Position numbers and translations under genes: made by a program. The notes under the pieces are model-generated. The model made no database searches and was not told the DNA's origin. It saw only the letters and a program-made list of their open reading frames with translations. From contig MNUO01000067.1 in assembly GCA_001871015.1 (NCBI GenBank), positions 1 to 13,130 on the forward strand: 13,130 nt of DNA, written 5' to 3'. Origin of the DNA: Candidatus Desantisbacteria bacterium CG1_02_38_46 (GTDB lineage: Bacteria; Desantisbacteria; UBA1551; UBA1559). Of the stretch, positions 1 to 6,593 are shown one piece after another (positions within the stretch are counted from its first letter, which is position 1; each line of letters begins with the position of its first letter).

Positions 1-33
1 GCAGATGCAATTGAGAAAACAGTGAGGCAATAA
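1..33 (+). CDS. C-terminal end of an upstream gene (partial)
   Basis: Frame 1 is open from the window edge and ends in TAA at 31-33, giving the tail ADAIEKTVRQ. The stop overlaps the ATG of the next gene by one base (TAATG), the usual sign of translationally coupled operon genes, and a GAGG at 24-27 serves as ribosome site for that next gene. Ten residues are too few to identify a family. Corrinoid (B12-binding) proteins of methyltransferase systems often end in a short helix of this character and would fit the neighbours, but this is a guess only. Confidence 0.5.
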   Translation, partial: ADAIEKTVRQ

Positions 34-1082
34 TGAAAATAATGACTTCTCCGGAAAGAATAAATGCGGTATTGAGAGGCGAAATTCCTGACAGGGTGCC
101 GATTGCTGAATTGTCAGTTGACCATAAAGTCATTGAAGCATTATATCCGGGGCTTTCATATTATGCTTTTATTGAACAATCCGGCTATTACGATGCTGTT
201 TGTACTTATGCGGGCATCGTTCCTCCTAAAATTAACTGGGTTGACAAATCCAAAAAGATATTTCAGGATAAATGGGGCGCACTGCAACAATTTACTGAAG
301 AAGCTATACCTTTTGTAATACCACCGGTTCGCATTGAATCCGAGAGCGACCTTGCTTCTTATACTCCCCCTGACCCAGATGACCCTGATATTATCAATAC
401 TGTCCGGGAAATGGTGAAGCGATTTAAAGGGAAAAAAGCACTGGTCTTTGTAGGAGAAGGTGTTTTTGCTCCATCTCAATATTTGCGGGGAGGTTTGGAA
501 AATCTTTTTATTGATTATAAACTAAATCCTTCTTTAGTAAAGAAACTTGCAAAACTTGTTGAGGAATATCAGGTTGAATTGTATCGCAGTGTGATTAAGG
601 AAGGGATTGAAATCGTTATGCTTGGCGATGATTATGCTGGAAACAGCGGTCCTTTTATGTCTCCGGCTGACTTTGAAAGATTTATTCTGCCGGGGTTTCG
701 CACTATAGTCCGGGAAATAAAAAACGCAGGGGCTTATTGCATTAAACATACTGATGGCGATATCCGTAAGATATTAGATATGATTTTGGAAACAGGTGTT
801 GACTGTCTGGGTCCTTTGCAGGAAACCGGAGGAATGACCCTGGCGCAAATTAAACAGCAATATCCTGACAAAGTATCTGTTATGGGCAGTGTAAGCGTTG
901 ATTTACTTATAAGGGGTTCAACTGAAGAAGTCAGGCAGGCAACAAAAAAATGCATAGCTGAAGTATCGCCCGGAGGAAGGCATATACTGTCTTCAGCCAA
1001 TACAATTTCTTCCTCTGTTAAGCCAGAAAATCTTAAAATGATGATTAATACTGCTTTAGAATGTGGCAGGTATTCAATGTAG
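33..1082 (+). CDS. Uroporphyrinogen decarboxylase (URO-D)/MtaA-like family protein
   Basis: This 349-residue protein has the length and layout of the URO-D superfamily, which includes HemE and the corrinoid:coenzyme M/tetrahydrofolate methyltransferases MtaA, MtbA and CmuA. The N-terminus (SPERINAVLRGEIPDRVPI) is the typical opening of the non-HemE branch. The middle has GDDYAGNSGPFMSPADFERF, the common barrel segment, followed by KHTDG around residues 238-242. MtaA-type enzymes bind zinc with His-X-Cys plus a later Cys. Here His239 is kept, Asp241 stands where Cys is expected, and the later site reads SSANTI (320-325) without Cys. It is therefore unlikely to be a standard zinc-thiol methyltransferase and should not be called HemE. 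The start at 33 is favoured by the TAATG overlap and the GAGG at 24-27; ATG at 42 is possible. A corrinoid-linked methyl-transfer role is inferred from the MttB neighbour. The stop codon lies inside a REP-like repeat. Confidence 0.85.
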   Translation: MKIMTSPERINAVLRGEIPDRVPIAELSVDHKVIEALYPGLSYYAFIEQSGYYDAVCTYAGIVPPKINWVDKSKKIFQDKWGALQQFTEEAIPFVIPPVRIESESDLASYTPPDPDDPDIINTVREMVKRFKGKKALVFVGEGVFAPSQYLRGGLENLFIDYKLNPSLVKKLAKLVEEYQVELYRSVIKEGIEIVMLGDDYAGNSGPFMSPADFERFILPGFRTIVREIKNAGAYCIKHTDGDIRKILDMILETGVDCLGPLQETGGMTLAQIKQQYPDKVSVMGSVSVDLLIRGSTEEVRQATKKCIAEVSPGGRHILSSANTISSSVKPENLKMMINTALECGRYSM

Positions 1083-1108
1083 TGGCAGAGTTTACTCTGC
1101 TTAAATAA
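1079..1108 (+). repeat. REP-like hairpin repeat, family A copy 1
   Basis: GTAG (1079-1082) is followed by TG and the 16-base hairpin GCAGAGTTTACTCTGC (1085-1100): a perfect 7-bp stem with a TT loop. An AT tail TTAAATAA (1101-1108) follows. The TAG within GTAG is the stop codon of the preceding URO-D gene. A GTAG-type tetranucleotide 5' of a stem-loop is the hallmark of REP elements moved by REP-associated (Y1/IS200-like) transposases; that assignment is by analogy. Confidence 0.8.
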
Positions 1109-1162
1109 GTAGTGGCCAAAAGTAGCCGACTGTAGGCACTCTGGAAGTGGCACTCTGGAAGT
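1109..1162 (+). repeat. Degenerate REP-like stretch with a 14-bp tandem repeat
   Basis: A second GTAGTGG head at 1109-1115 is not followed by the family A stem but by a mixed stretch with further GTAG words at 1122-1125 and 1132-1135. The 14-mer GGCACTCTGGAAGT then occurs twice in direct tandem (1135-1148 and 1149-1162). The second copy can form GCACT/AGTGC (1150-1154 with 1160-1164) around a five-base loop. It looks like decayed or rearranged units related to the flanking repeats. Confidence 0.65.
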
Positions 1163-1186
1163 GCAGAGTTCACTCTGCTTAAATAA
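1163..1186 (+). repeat. REP-like hairpin repeat, family A copy 2 (head altered)
   Basis: GCAGAGTTCACTCTGC (1163-1178) has the same 7-bp stem as copy 1 but a TC loop, and the same TTAAATAA tail (1179-1186). The usual GTAGTG head is replaced by the end of the 14-bp tandem repeat. Confidence 0.8.
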
Positions 1187-1216
1187 GTAGTGGCAGAGTT
1201 CACTCTGCTTAAACAA
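1187..1216 (+). repeat. REP-like hairpin repeat, family A copy 3
   Basis: A complete unit: GTAG (1187-1190), TG, hairpin GCAGAGTTCACTCTGC (1193-1208, TC loop) and tail TTAAACAA (1209-1216), one base different from the tail of the other copies. It ends 43 bases before the MttB-like start codon. No T-run follows the stem, so it is not a standard intrinsic terminator. Confidence 0.8.
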
Positions 1217-1249
1217 TGTCGAGATTGCTCAACATTTGATAATTACGAG

Positions 1250-1255
1250 AGGAGA
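1250..1255 (+). promoter_or_regulatory. Ribosome binding site deciding the MttB-like start
   Basis: AGGAGA at 1250-1255 lies four bases upstream of ATG at 1260. The frame is open further upstream to a TTG at 1236, but that start would place the ribosome site inside the coding region. Confidence 0.7.
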
Positions 1256-1259
1256 GACT

Positions 1260-2726
1260 ATGTTTGAAATTTTAAAAGACAAGGACCTGGAGCCGTTATC
1301 AGAAGGAGTGTTCAGGGTGCTGGAAAAATTGGGGATGATTTGTGAAAATAAAGAGATGTTAAAAGCAGTAGAAAATATTGGAGCAGAGGTTGATTACGAA
1401 AAACAGATTGCAAAATTTCCTAAAAGGATTGTTGAGAATTTTATCAGCACAGTCAAAAAAGAGGATAAGGCAAAATGGGAGGAAGAAATAAAAGAAGAGA
1501 ATAAAAAAACTGTATTATCTGGATGGACTCCTTATGTGGAATGCCCGGCAACATTTAAAGCACCCTATGTTCCTTCTTTGTTTCATCAATTAGGTACTTT
1601 TTATTACGATGATGAGAAGAAAGAAAGAAGAAAAGGTTGTAAAGATGATTTTATAAAATTGATAAAATTCGGTGATGTTCTTCATCCTGAAGATGGTGTC
1701 GGGCATTGTCTTAATTTGTCTGATGTTTCCTCAGCAATTGAACCGCTGGAAGCTGCCGGGTTATTAATTGAATATGCGCATAAACCAATGGGCGTATATG
1801 TTCAGGACATGAGGCAGTTAGATTATCTGAAAGAAATAGAGCAAATTGCCGCTCTTAAAGACCCTTACTGGCACTGGTTGGCAAATATAAGTTTTGCTAC
1901 TCCTTTAAAATTAGGTAAAGAAATTTCTGACCGATTTGTTTATTTATCTAAATCCTGCAATTATCCGGCAAAAGTTTATACAATGGCTGTCAGCGGGGTT
2001 AATATGCCTGTTACAACTGCAGGATGTATTGTCGTAACCACTGCTGAATTTATTGCTCTGTGGATGTGTGCCCGTGCCTTAAATCCAAAAATTCCTCTGA
2101 CAGGTTTTATTCTTACGGGGTCAATGGACATGAGAAGCGGAGAAGTTAATTACTGGGGATATGATATGTTGATTCGCCGTCTCTCAACCTGTGAATTTAT
2201 CAGGAAGTTGACAGGAGTTGCGGTTTCTCCTGGGATAGGAGAGTTTTGTCAGGCAAAATATCCCGGTCTTTATGCTACGCTGGAAAAAGCATATCTTGCA
2301 ATGACAGTCGCTGCTTTTACTGGTTTTCATCCTGAGGTCGGGATAGGACATATTGAGCAGGGGCTTACCATCAGTTTAGCACAACTTTTACTTGACAGAG
2401 AAATTAACATGGGATTGAGGTTTTTAGAGAGCCCGGTTATTGATGAGGAAAATATTGCCCTTGAAACAATTTTGGATGTTGGGTATGGTATAAGCAGAAA
2501 TTATCTTGACACAGAACACACTTTGAGGAATTTCCGTTCTGCTTTATGGAAACCAGAATTTTTCGATTTAAGCGGAAGGGGAATTGAAAGCGAAGAAAAA
2601 TTAATGAAAAAAATAAATGAGAAAATAAATCAACTCATTTCTGAATATAAAAAACCGGAAGTTGACCCCGACAAAATTTCAAAAATACGCCAGGTTATTG
2701 AAAAAGCAAGAAGAAATCTTATATAA
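1260..2726 (+). CDS. MttB-family corrinoid methyltransferase, non-pyrrolysine
   Basis: The 488-residue protein matches the trimethylamine methyltransferase (MttB/COG5598) superfamily in length and layout. It has the N-terminal helix plus GAEVD (41-45), GSMDMRSGEVNYWG (287-300), LEKAYLAMTVAAFTG (341-355), GHIEQGLTISLAQLLLDREI (363-382) and the C-terminal HTLRNFRSALWKPEFFD (420-436). Archaeal MttB carries an in-frame amber codon read as pyrrolysine. This gene reads through without one, placing it with the bacterial relatives such as glycine betaine methyltransferase MtgB and other quaternary-amine demethylases. These enzymes pass a methyl group from a methylated substrate to a corrinoid protein; the substrate here is unknown. 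No MtxC-like corrinoid protein or corrinoid-reactivating enzyme is visible, so the partner must be outside the window. ATG at 1260 is chosen over TTG at 1236 because of AGGAGA at 1250-1255. It is cytoplasmic, with no signal peptide. Confidence 0.88.
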   Translation: MFEILKDKDLEPLSEGVFRVLEKLGMICENKEMLKAVENIGAEVDYEKQIAKFPKRIVENFISTVKKEDKAKWEEEIKEENKKTVLSGWTPYVECPATFKAPYVPSLFHQLGTFYYDDEKKERRKGCKDDFIKLIKFGDVLHPEDGVGHCLNLSDVSSAIEPLEAAGLLIEYAHKPMGVYVQDMRQLDYLKEIEQIAALKDPYWHWLANISFATPLKLGKEISDRFVYLSKSCNYPAKVYTMAVSGVNMPVTTAGCIVVTTAEFIALWMCARALNPKIPLTGFILTGSMDMRSGEVNYWGYDMLIRRLSTCEFIRKLTGVAVSPGIGEFCQAKYPGLYATLEKAYLAMTVAAFTGFHPEVGIGHIEQGLTISLAQLLLDREINMGLRFLESPVIDEENIALETILDVGYGISRNYLDTEHTLRNFRSALWKPEFFDLSGRGIESEEKLMKKINEKINQLISEYKKPEVDPDKISKIRQVIEKARRNLI

Positions 2727-2741
2727 GGAGGTTTAAATAAA

Positions 2742-3551
2742 ATGGGAATAAAACGCAGATTGAAAGATGTTGACTGGGTGTGGGAAGGGCAGGGATTTGA
2801 TCAAGGTGTAGAACCATCTATTTTTGGTGTTGGTGAAGGTGCTATTTATTTTGGTTTAAGTCGTGTCTGTTATATGTTTCATCCAAATACAGAATTTGCA
2901 ATGAAAAAATTGAGTAATTTTGAAGAGGTTGTCTGCGATATTTCTAAATGGAAATTTAAAGAAGTTGAGCGCGAAGGTAATGTTGCTTGTGGTATGAAAA
3001 ATTCTGTTGATGCTAAACCAGAAACAGTGAAAGAAGAAGCAGGGAATATTAGTAAACTTTCTCTTAAATTTCATAATATTACCGGTGCAATTCATGATGA
3101 TATGTTAGGATTATGTAAAAGAGAAAATTATACACCTCAGCAGTACGGGGAAATTTACAAGGCTTTACACAATGATAATTCTGAACTCAAACTCTGGGTA
3201 GTAGTTTATACGCATGAATTAGACCCGGCAAAATGGGAAGGCTTCCTACCTTATATAGATGTTGTTAATCTCTGGGTATGGGAAGCGCGCAATCTTACAA
3301 ATCTGGATGAGGACATCCAGAAGTGTAGAAAAATCTTTTCAAATAAGCCCATAATTTTAGGTTGTTACCTGCGCGATTATCCAACTGTAGCACCAGTGCC
3401 AATGGACTTGCTTCGCTGTCAATGGGAACGTATTCCACGGTATCTGGATGAGAAATTGATTGCTGGTTATTCTATTTTAGGGGCAGTCCTTATTGATGGT
3501 CAGCAGGAACAGGCAGAATGGGTTCGCGATTTCATCGCAAAGCATGATTAA
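2742..3551 (+). CDS. TIM-barrel-like protein of unknown function
   Basis: This 269-residue soluble protein has no signal peptide. Alternating hydrophobic strands and conserved-looking acidic/aromatic turns suggest a (beta/alpha)8 barrel: AIHDD (116-120), LWVVVYTHEL (151-160), LWVWEA (177-182), ILGCYLRDY (205-213). Such motifs at strand ends are typical of glycoside-hydrolase-like barrels in PVC-type genomes, and the CBM9-like and GH-like genes that follow support a carbohydrate link. I do not recognise a characterised family, so a catalytic function is not assigned. The ribosome site AAGGAGG (2725-2731) overlaps the stop codon of the MttB-like gene and is ten bases before the ATG. The gene overlaps the next one by eight bases. 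Confidence 0.75.
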   Translation: MGIKRRLKDVDWVWEGQGFDQGVEPSIFGVGEGAIYFGLSRVCYMFHPNTEFAMKKLSNFEEVVCDISKWKFKEVEREGNVACGMKNSVDAKPETVKEEAGNISKLSLKFHNITGAIHDDMLGLCKRENYTPQQYGEIYKALHNDNSELKLWVVVYTHELDPAKWEGFLPYIDVVNLWVWEARNLTNLDEDIQKCRKIFSNKPIILGCYLRDYPTVAPVPMDLLRCQWERIPRYLDEKLIAGYSILGAVLIDGQQEQAEWVRDFIAKHD

Positions 3552-4221
3552 AAAAATTTCTTATCCCTGTTATTTTACTTCAGAGAAAATGAAGGTAGAC
3601 GGCTCTTTTGATGAGCATATCTGGCAGAAAGCCAAAAATTTAAGATTTTTTGTTCCGGTAACCCTTAAAAAACCTTTAAGCAAAACAGAAGCCAAACTTC
3701 TCTGGGACAGAGATTATCTTTATGTTGGTTTTAAGGCTTACGACAAGGATATCTGGAGTTATTTCACCAAAAGAGATGCACTGACCTGCGATGAAGATGT
3801 TTTGGAAATTTTTCTAAAGACTGATCCTGAAAAAGAACCTTATTACAATTTTGAAATAAACGTTCTGGGTACAGTTTATGACGCATTCAATATTAAAAGA
3901 GAGGCAGGTGGTAGTGACCACCATCGCTGGAGCAAATGGAATTGCCAGGGTTTAAAAGTTGGTGTGAAAATTGAGGGAACACTGAATAACTGGGAAGATG
4001 AAGATGAATACTGGCAATTGGAAGTAGCCATTCCTTTTTCGAGTTTATCAACTTTAAAAGGTAAAATTCCCAGACCGGGAGATAAGTGGTTGTTTCATTT
4101 GTCCCGGTATGATTATTCGGTTTATCTCCCGAAAGGGGTGGAACTGAGTTCCTGTGCTCCCCTTTCAAGGGTCAATTTTCATTATTACGAAGATTGGATT
4201 TATTTGCAATTTGAAAGATAG
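3544..4221 (+). CDS. CBM9-like carbohydrate-binding domain protein
   Basis: The 225-residue product is essentially one family 9-like carbohydrate-binding (DOMON-like beta-sandwich) domain. It shows KVDGSFDEHIWQKA near the N-terminus, AKLLWDRDYLYVGFKAYD, DVLEIFLKTDPEKEPYYNFEI, WQLEVAIPFSSL and PRPGDKWLFHLSRYDYS, the usual strand order of this fold. CBM9-like domains usually bind reducing ends of glycans and are often secreted. This one has no signal peptide and no attached catalytic domain. It sits between two barrel proteins and may be a subunit or accessory of them (inference). ATG at 3544 is chosen because the domain begins straight after it and it overlaps the previous stop by eight bases, suggesting re-initiation. 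There is no clear Shine-Dalgarno. TTG 3493 or ATG 3496 would add about 17 residues unlike the family. Confidence 0.78.
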   Translation: MIKKISYPCYFTSEKMKVDGSFDEHIWQKAKNLRFFVPVTLKKPLSKTEAKLLWDRDYLYVGFKAYDKDIWSYFTKRDALTCDEDVLEIFLKTDPEKEPYYNFEINVLGTVYDAFNIKREAGGSDHHRWSKWNCQGLKVGVKIEGTLNNWEDEDEYWQLEVAIPFSSLSTLKGKIPRPGDKWLFHLSRYDYSVYLPKGVELSSCAPLSRVNFHYYEDWIYLQFER

Positions 4222-4236
4222 CAGGTCAATTATTGA

Positions 4237-4241
4237 GGAGG
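4237..4241 (+). promoter_or_regulatory. Ribosome binding site supporting a GTG start at 4247
   Basis: GGAGG at 4237-4241 is five bases upstream of GTG 4247, which is in frame with the following barrel protein. The frame stays open upstream to ATG 4154, inside the CBM9-like gene, but that start has no comparable site and would add 31 residues without domain character. Confidence 0.7.
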
Positions 4242-4246
4242 CTCAA

Positions 4247-5596
4247 GTGGATGTACGAAAAGAAATGAAAGTAGAAAGTGTAGAGGAAGATGAAGATAAG
4301 GTGACTGTGGCGACCACAGGAGCAAAATACATTATTGATAAATCCGGAAAGTTTGGAAAGATTTCTTGCTACCAGATGCTTAATGAAGAGCGATTGCTCG
4401 CTACAATTGAGTTTAATCATTCATTTTCTACTTTAAGTGTAGAAGGAAAGGACAACCTTAGCTGTGTTTTTCATCAACAGACTGGAGGAAAAATAAGTTG
4501 CAGCTTCTTGAGATTGCAGATAAATAGCGATTCCCTTCTTGATATTTATTCTACGCTCGGTTTAAACCTCTCTTTTTCAGGGAATTTTCTGGCTGAGTAT
4601 AGTGCCCAGAAAGATGGGAATGTTTTATTAATTGATAAAATTGGAGGAATAGGAATTTATCCTTATCAGGGATTTAAAAATATAGAACACACTAATTTTA
4701 CTGACAAAGAATGGAAAATTAATTATGTATTAAGTGGCTATTCTCGATTTTTCGTTTCTGTATTTCCTCCTCGAAAGTTTAATTTCCACCAGTCATTTGA
4801 AGAAAGAATTGTTCACCATGGTACAATCGGACCCTGGGTTGTTGACCCGCATCCGACAGATGAAATGCTTGAGGAAGCAAATAAATATGCCAATGTTCTT
4901 GTTTTACATGAAGGAATATGGCAGGGAAAATTAACGAGAATTGGAAAGCCACTTAAAACCCTGGAAGATATATATGCAGAATCTGCTTATTGTTGTTTTA
5001 ATTATTTGCCCGTAGATGAAAAAGAACTTATAAGAGTTGTAAAAAAAGCACACTCTCTAAAAATGAAAGTTATTCCTTATATGAGTCCTTTCTTTTCAAT
5101 GGCAAAAGGACAAGATTATCTGGAGCGGTTAAAAATAACATTAGATAAATATGAATTTGATGGAGTTTATTTTGATGGAATTTCTCAAGATATACTTTAT
5201 TCCTACCAGATGATTCAGGATGCAAGAGCATTATTAAAGGATAAAATTCTTTATGTTCATTGTACTTCTGACCCGATGAAGAGTGTAAATATTTACTGTC
5301 CTTTTATTGATACCTATGCTGATTATATCCTGCGTGCCGAAGGTCTTACCAGTTTTACAGATAAATATGTCCGTTATGTTATCTCCGGTTATAATATCAG
5401 CAACAGCATCGGTTATATTTGTTATTATCACCTCCCTTTGGATTTTATGCACAAGTTCATTGATAAAACCTTAAATGCTAATGCCAGATTTTACCTGGGT
5501 TCACCAGAAACAGAAAGAGAAAAACTTTTAAAGAAAGAATATTTTTCAAAATTACAAATTGAAAAGGAGAAACAATGGAAAAAGAAAAGTTGGTAG
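4247..5596 (+). CDS. Glycoside-hydrolase-like (beta/alpha)-barrel protein
   Basis: From the GTG start the product is 449 residues in two parts. The first (about 1-185) is a beta-rich N-terminal domain. The second is a barrel with strand-end motifs VLVLHEGIWQG, VIPYMSPFF, FDGVYFDGIS (Asp305 and Asp310), ILYVHCTSD and YADYILRAEG. FDGVYFDG resembles the strand-4 acidic motif of retaining alpha-glycosidase-type barrels, where the Asp is the nucleophile; Asp310 is the candidate. No signal peptide is visible, so a cytoplasmic glycosidase-like enzyme acting on an imported oligosaccharide or glycoside is inferred. I cannot assign a GH family. The lysine-rich C-terminus overlaps the next gene by 22 bases. 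Confidence 0.72.
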   Translation: MDVRKEMKVESVEEDEDKVTVATTGAKYIIDKSGKFGKISCYQMLNEERLLATIEFNHSFSTLSVEGKDNLSCVFHQQTGGKISCSFLRLQINSDSLLDIYSTLGLNLSFSGNFLAEYSAQKDGNVLLIDKIGGIGIYPYQGFKNIEHTNFTDKEWKINYVLSGYSRFFVSVFPPRKFNFHQSFEERIVHHGTIGPWVVDPHPTDEMLEEANKYANVLVLHEGIWQGKLTRIGKPLKTLEDIYAESAYCCFNYLPVDEKELIRVVKKAHSLKMKVIPYMSPFFSMAKGQDYLERLKITLDKYEFDGVYFDGISQDILYSYQMIQDARALLKDKILYVHCTSDPMKSVNIYCPFIDTYADYILRAEGLTSFTDKYVRYVISGYNISNSIGYICYYHLPLDFMHKFIDKTLNANARFYLGSPETEREKLLKKEYFSKLQIEKEKQWKKKSW

Positions 5597-6546
5597 ATAT
5601 GTTAAGACTGATGTATAAAATAAGGTTTTTCGAGGAAAGGGCAATAAAAATTTATAAAGAGAAAGGAATCGCCGGAGAATCTCTCGGTGCCCTTCATACT
5701 TATGTTGGAGAAGAAGCAATTGCAGCGGGAGCCTGTATTAATTTGAAAAAAGACGATTATGTTGTTTCTACTCATCGCGGTCATGGCCATTGTATTGCTA
5801 AAAGAGGAGATATAAAAAGAATGCTTGCTGAGATTATGGGTAGAGTTACAGGGTATTCTTGCGGTCGCGGTGGCTCAATGCATCTTTTTGATAAAGAAAC
5901 AGGATTTTTAGGAGGAAATGGAATTATGGGTGCAGGCATTCCTATTGCTTTAGGCGCAGCTTATCGCGCAAAATACAAAAATTCAAATCAGGTTTGCGTA
6001 TGCTTTTTTGGAGATGGTTCATCTACCCAGGGGACATTTCATGAATCTTTAAATATATCTGCGTTATGGAAATTACCTTTGATTTATATCTGTGAAAACA
6101 ATCTTTATGCGGTTTCCACTCCTGTTTCAGAAGAGGTTTCCATTCCCAATGTGGGAGACCGTGCCTGTGCTTACGGAATTCCTGGAAAAGTAATTGATGG
6201 CCAGGATGTTATAAAAGTTCATAATGCAGTGAATGAGGCAGTAAAAAGAGCAAGAGATGGTCAGGGACCAACTTTAATTGAATGTAAAACATACAGGTAT
6301 TATCCACATTGCATGATAATTAAAGAGACAAGACAGGAAGAAGAAATCAAAGAATGGAAAGAAAAGGATCCGATAGTTTCTTTTGAAAAAAAACTATTAA
6401 AAGAAAAAATGATTAGCTTGGGTGATTTAGAAAAAATGAAACAAGAATTAGAAAAAGAAATGGATGAAGCAGAAAATTTTGCCAGAGAAAGTCCGTATCC
6501 TGATGTAGAAAATTTTAAAAAAGAAATATCAGACCTGAAGGTCTGA
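5575..6546 (+). CDS. 2-oxoacid/acetoin dehydrogenase E1 component, alpha subunit
   Basis: The 323-residue protein is a complete E1-alpha subunit of a thiamine-diphosphate dehydrogenase. It has the N-terminal RFFEERA segment, LHTYVGEEAIAAG, STHRGHGHCIAKRG, GRGGSMHLFD, GAGIPIALGAA, and the TPP/Mg motif from GDG (146-148) to ENN (174-176). The THRGHGHCIAKRG stretch is closest in feel to acetoin/pyruvate-type enzymes. The loop after TYRYYPH (239-245) is odd: His245 of the phosphorylation-loop position is kept, but the usual SDP/SDD and YR residues are replaced by CMIIKETR. Substrate is therefore uncertain. E1 decarboxylates a 2-oxo acid (or cleaves acetoin) and passes the acyl group to lipoyl E2. 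No E2 or E3 is in the window. ATG 5575 follows AAGGAG (5564-5569). The last five codons and stop lie inside a REP-like hairpin. Confidence 0.9.
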   Translation: MEKEKLVDMLRLMYKIRFFEERAIKIYKEKGIAGESLGALHTYVGEEAIAAGACINLKKDDYVVSTHRGHGHCIAKRGDIKRMLAEIMGRVTGYSCGRGGSMHLFDKETGFLGGNGIMGAGIPIALGAAYRAKYKNSNQVCVCFFGDGSSTQGTFHESLNISALWKLPLIYICENNLYAVSTPVSEEVSIPNVGDRACAYGIPGKVIDGQDVIKVHNAVNEAVKRARDGQGPTLIECKTYRYYPHCMIIKETRQEEEIKEWKEKDPIVSFEKKLLKEKMISLGDLEKMKQELEKEMDEAENFARESPYPDVENFKKEISDLKV

Positions 6547-6551
6547 GTTAC
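6529..6551 (-). repeat. REP-like hairpin repeat, family B copy 1
   Basis: The hairpin CAGACCTGAAGGTCTG (6530-6545) has a perfect 7-bp stem and, in minus-strand reading, the head GTAACT (6546-6551) and a TC loop. It encodes Ser-Asp-Leu-Lys-Val and the TGA of the E1-alpha gene. A further GTAACT at 6552-6557 makes a perfect 12-bp palindrome with the head (6546-6557), as if an opposite copy had been truncated. Confidence 0.8.
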
Positions 6552-6559
6552 GTAACTAA

Positions 6560-6582
6560 TCAAACCTAAAGGTTTGAGTTAC
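6560..6582 (-). repeat. REP-like hairpin repeat, family B copy 2
   Basis: CAAACCTAAAGGTTTG (6561-6576) has a perfect 7-bp stem and, in minus-strand reading, a TT loop and the head GTAACT (6577-6582). Compared with copy 1, one stem pair has changed from G-C to A-T with both partners altered. Confidence 0.8.
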
Positions 6583-6593
6583 AACATACAGAT

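Noticed and set aside
156-479. Minus-strand 107-codon open frame
   Set aside because: It is antisense to the URO-D coding region, lacks recognisable motifs or a ribosome site, and is a shadow frame.
734-1216. Minus-strand 160-codon open frame with a repeated FKQSELCHYL-like N-terminus
   Set aside because: The repeated peptide is only the reverse translation of the REP-like units; the remainder is antisense to the URO-D gene.
1083-1216. CRISPR array
   Set aside because: Units are self-complementary, spacings are irregular, and no unique spacers of constant length lie between them.
1236-1262. Promoter -10 (GATAAT near 1239) for the MttB-like gene
   Set aside because: It would start transcription at or inside the ribosome site, and no convincing -35 is seen.
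1260-2726. Pyrrolysine (amber) codon in the MttB-like gene
   Set aside because: The frame is continuous with no internal TAG, and the conserved blocks are intact.
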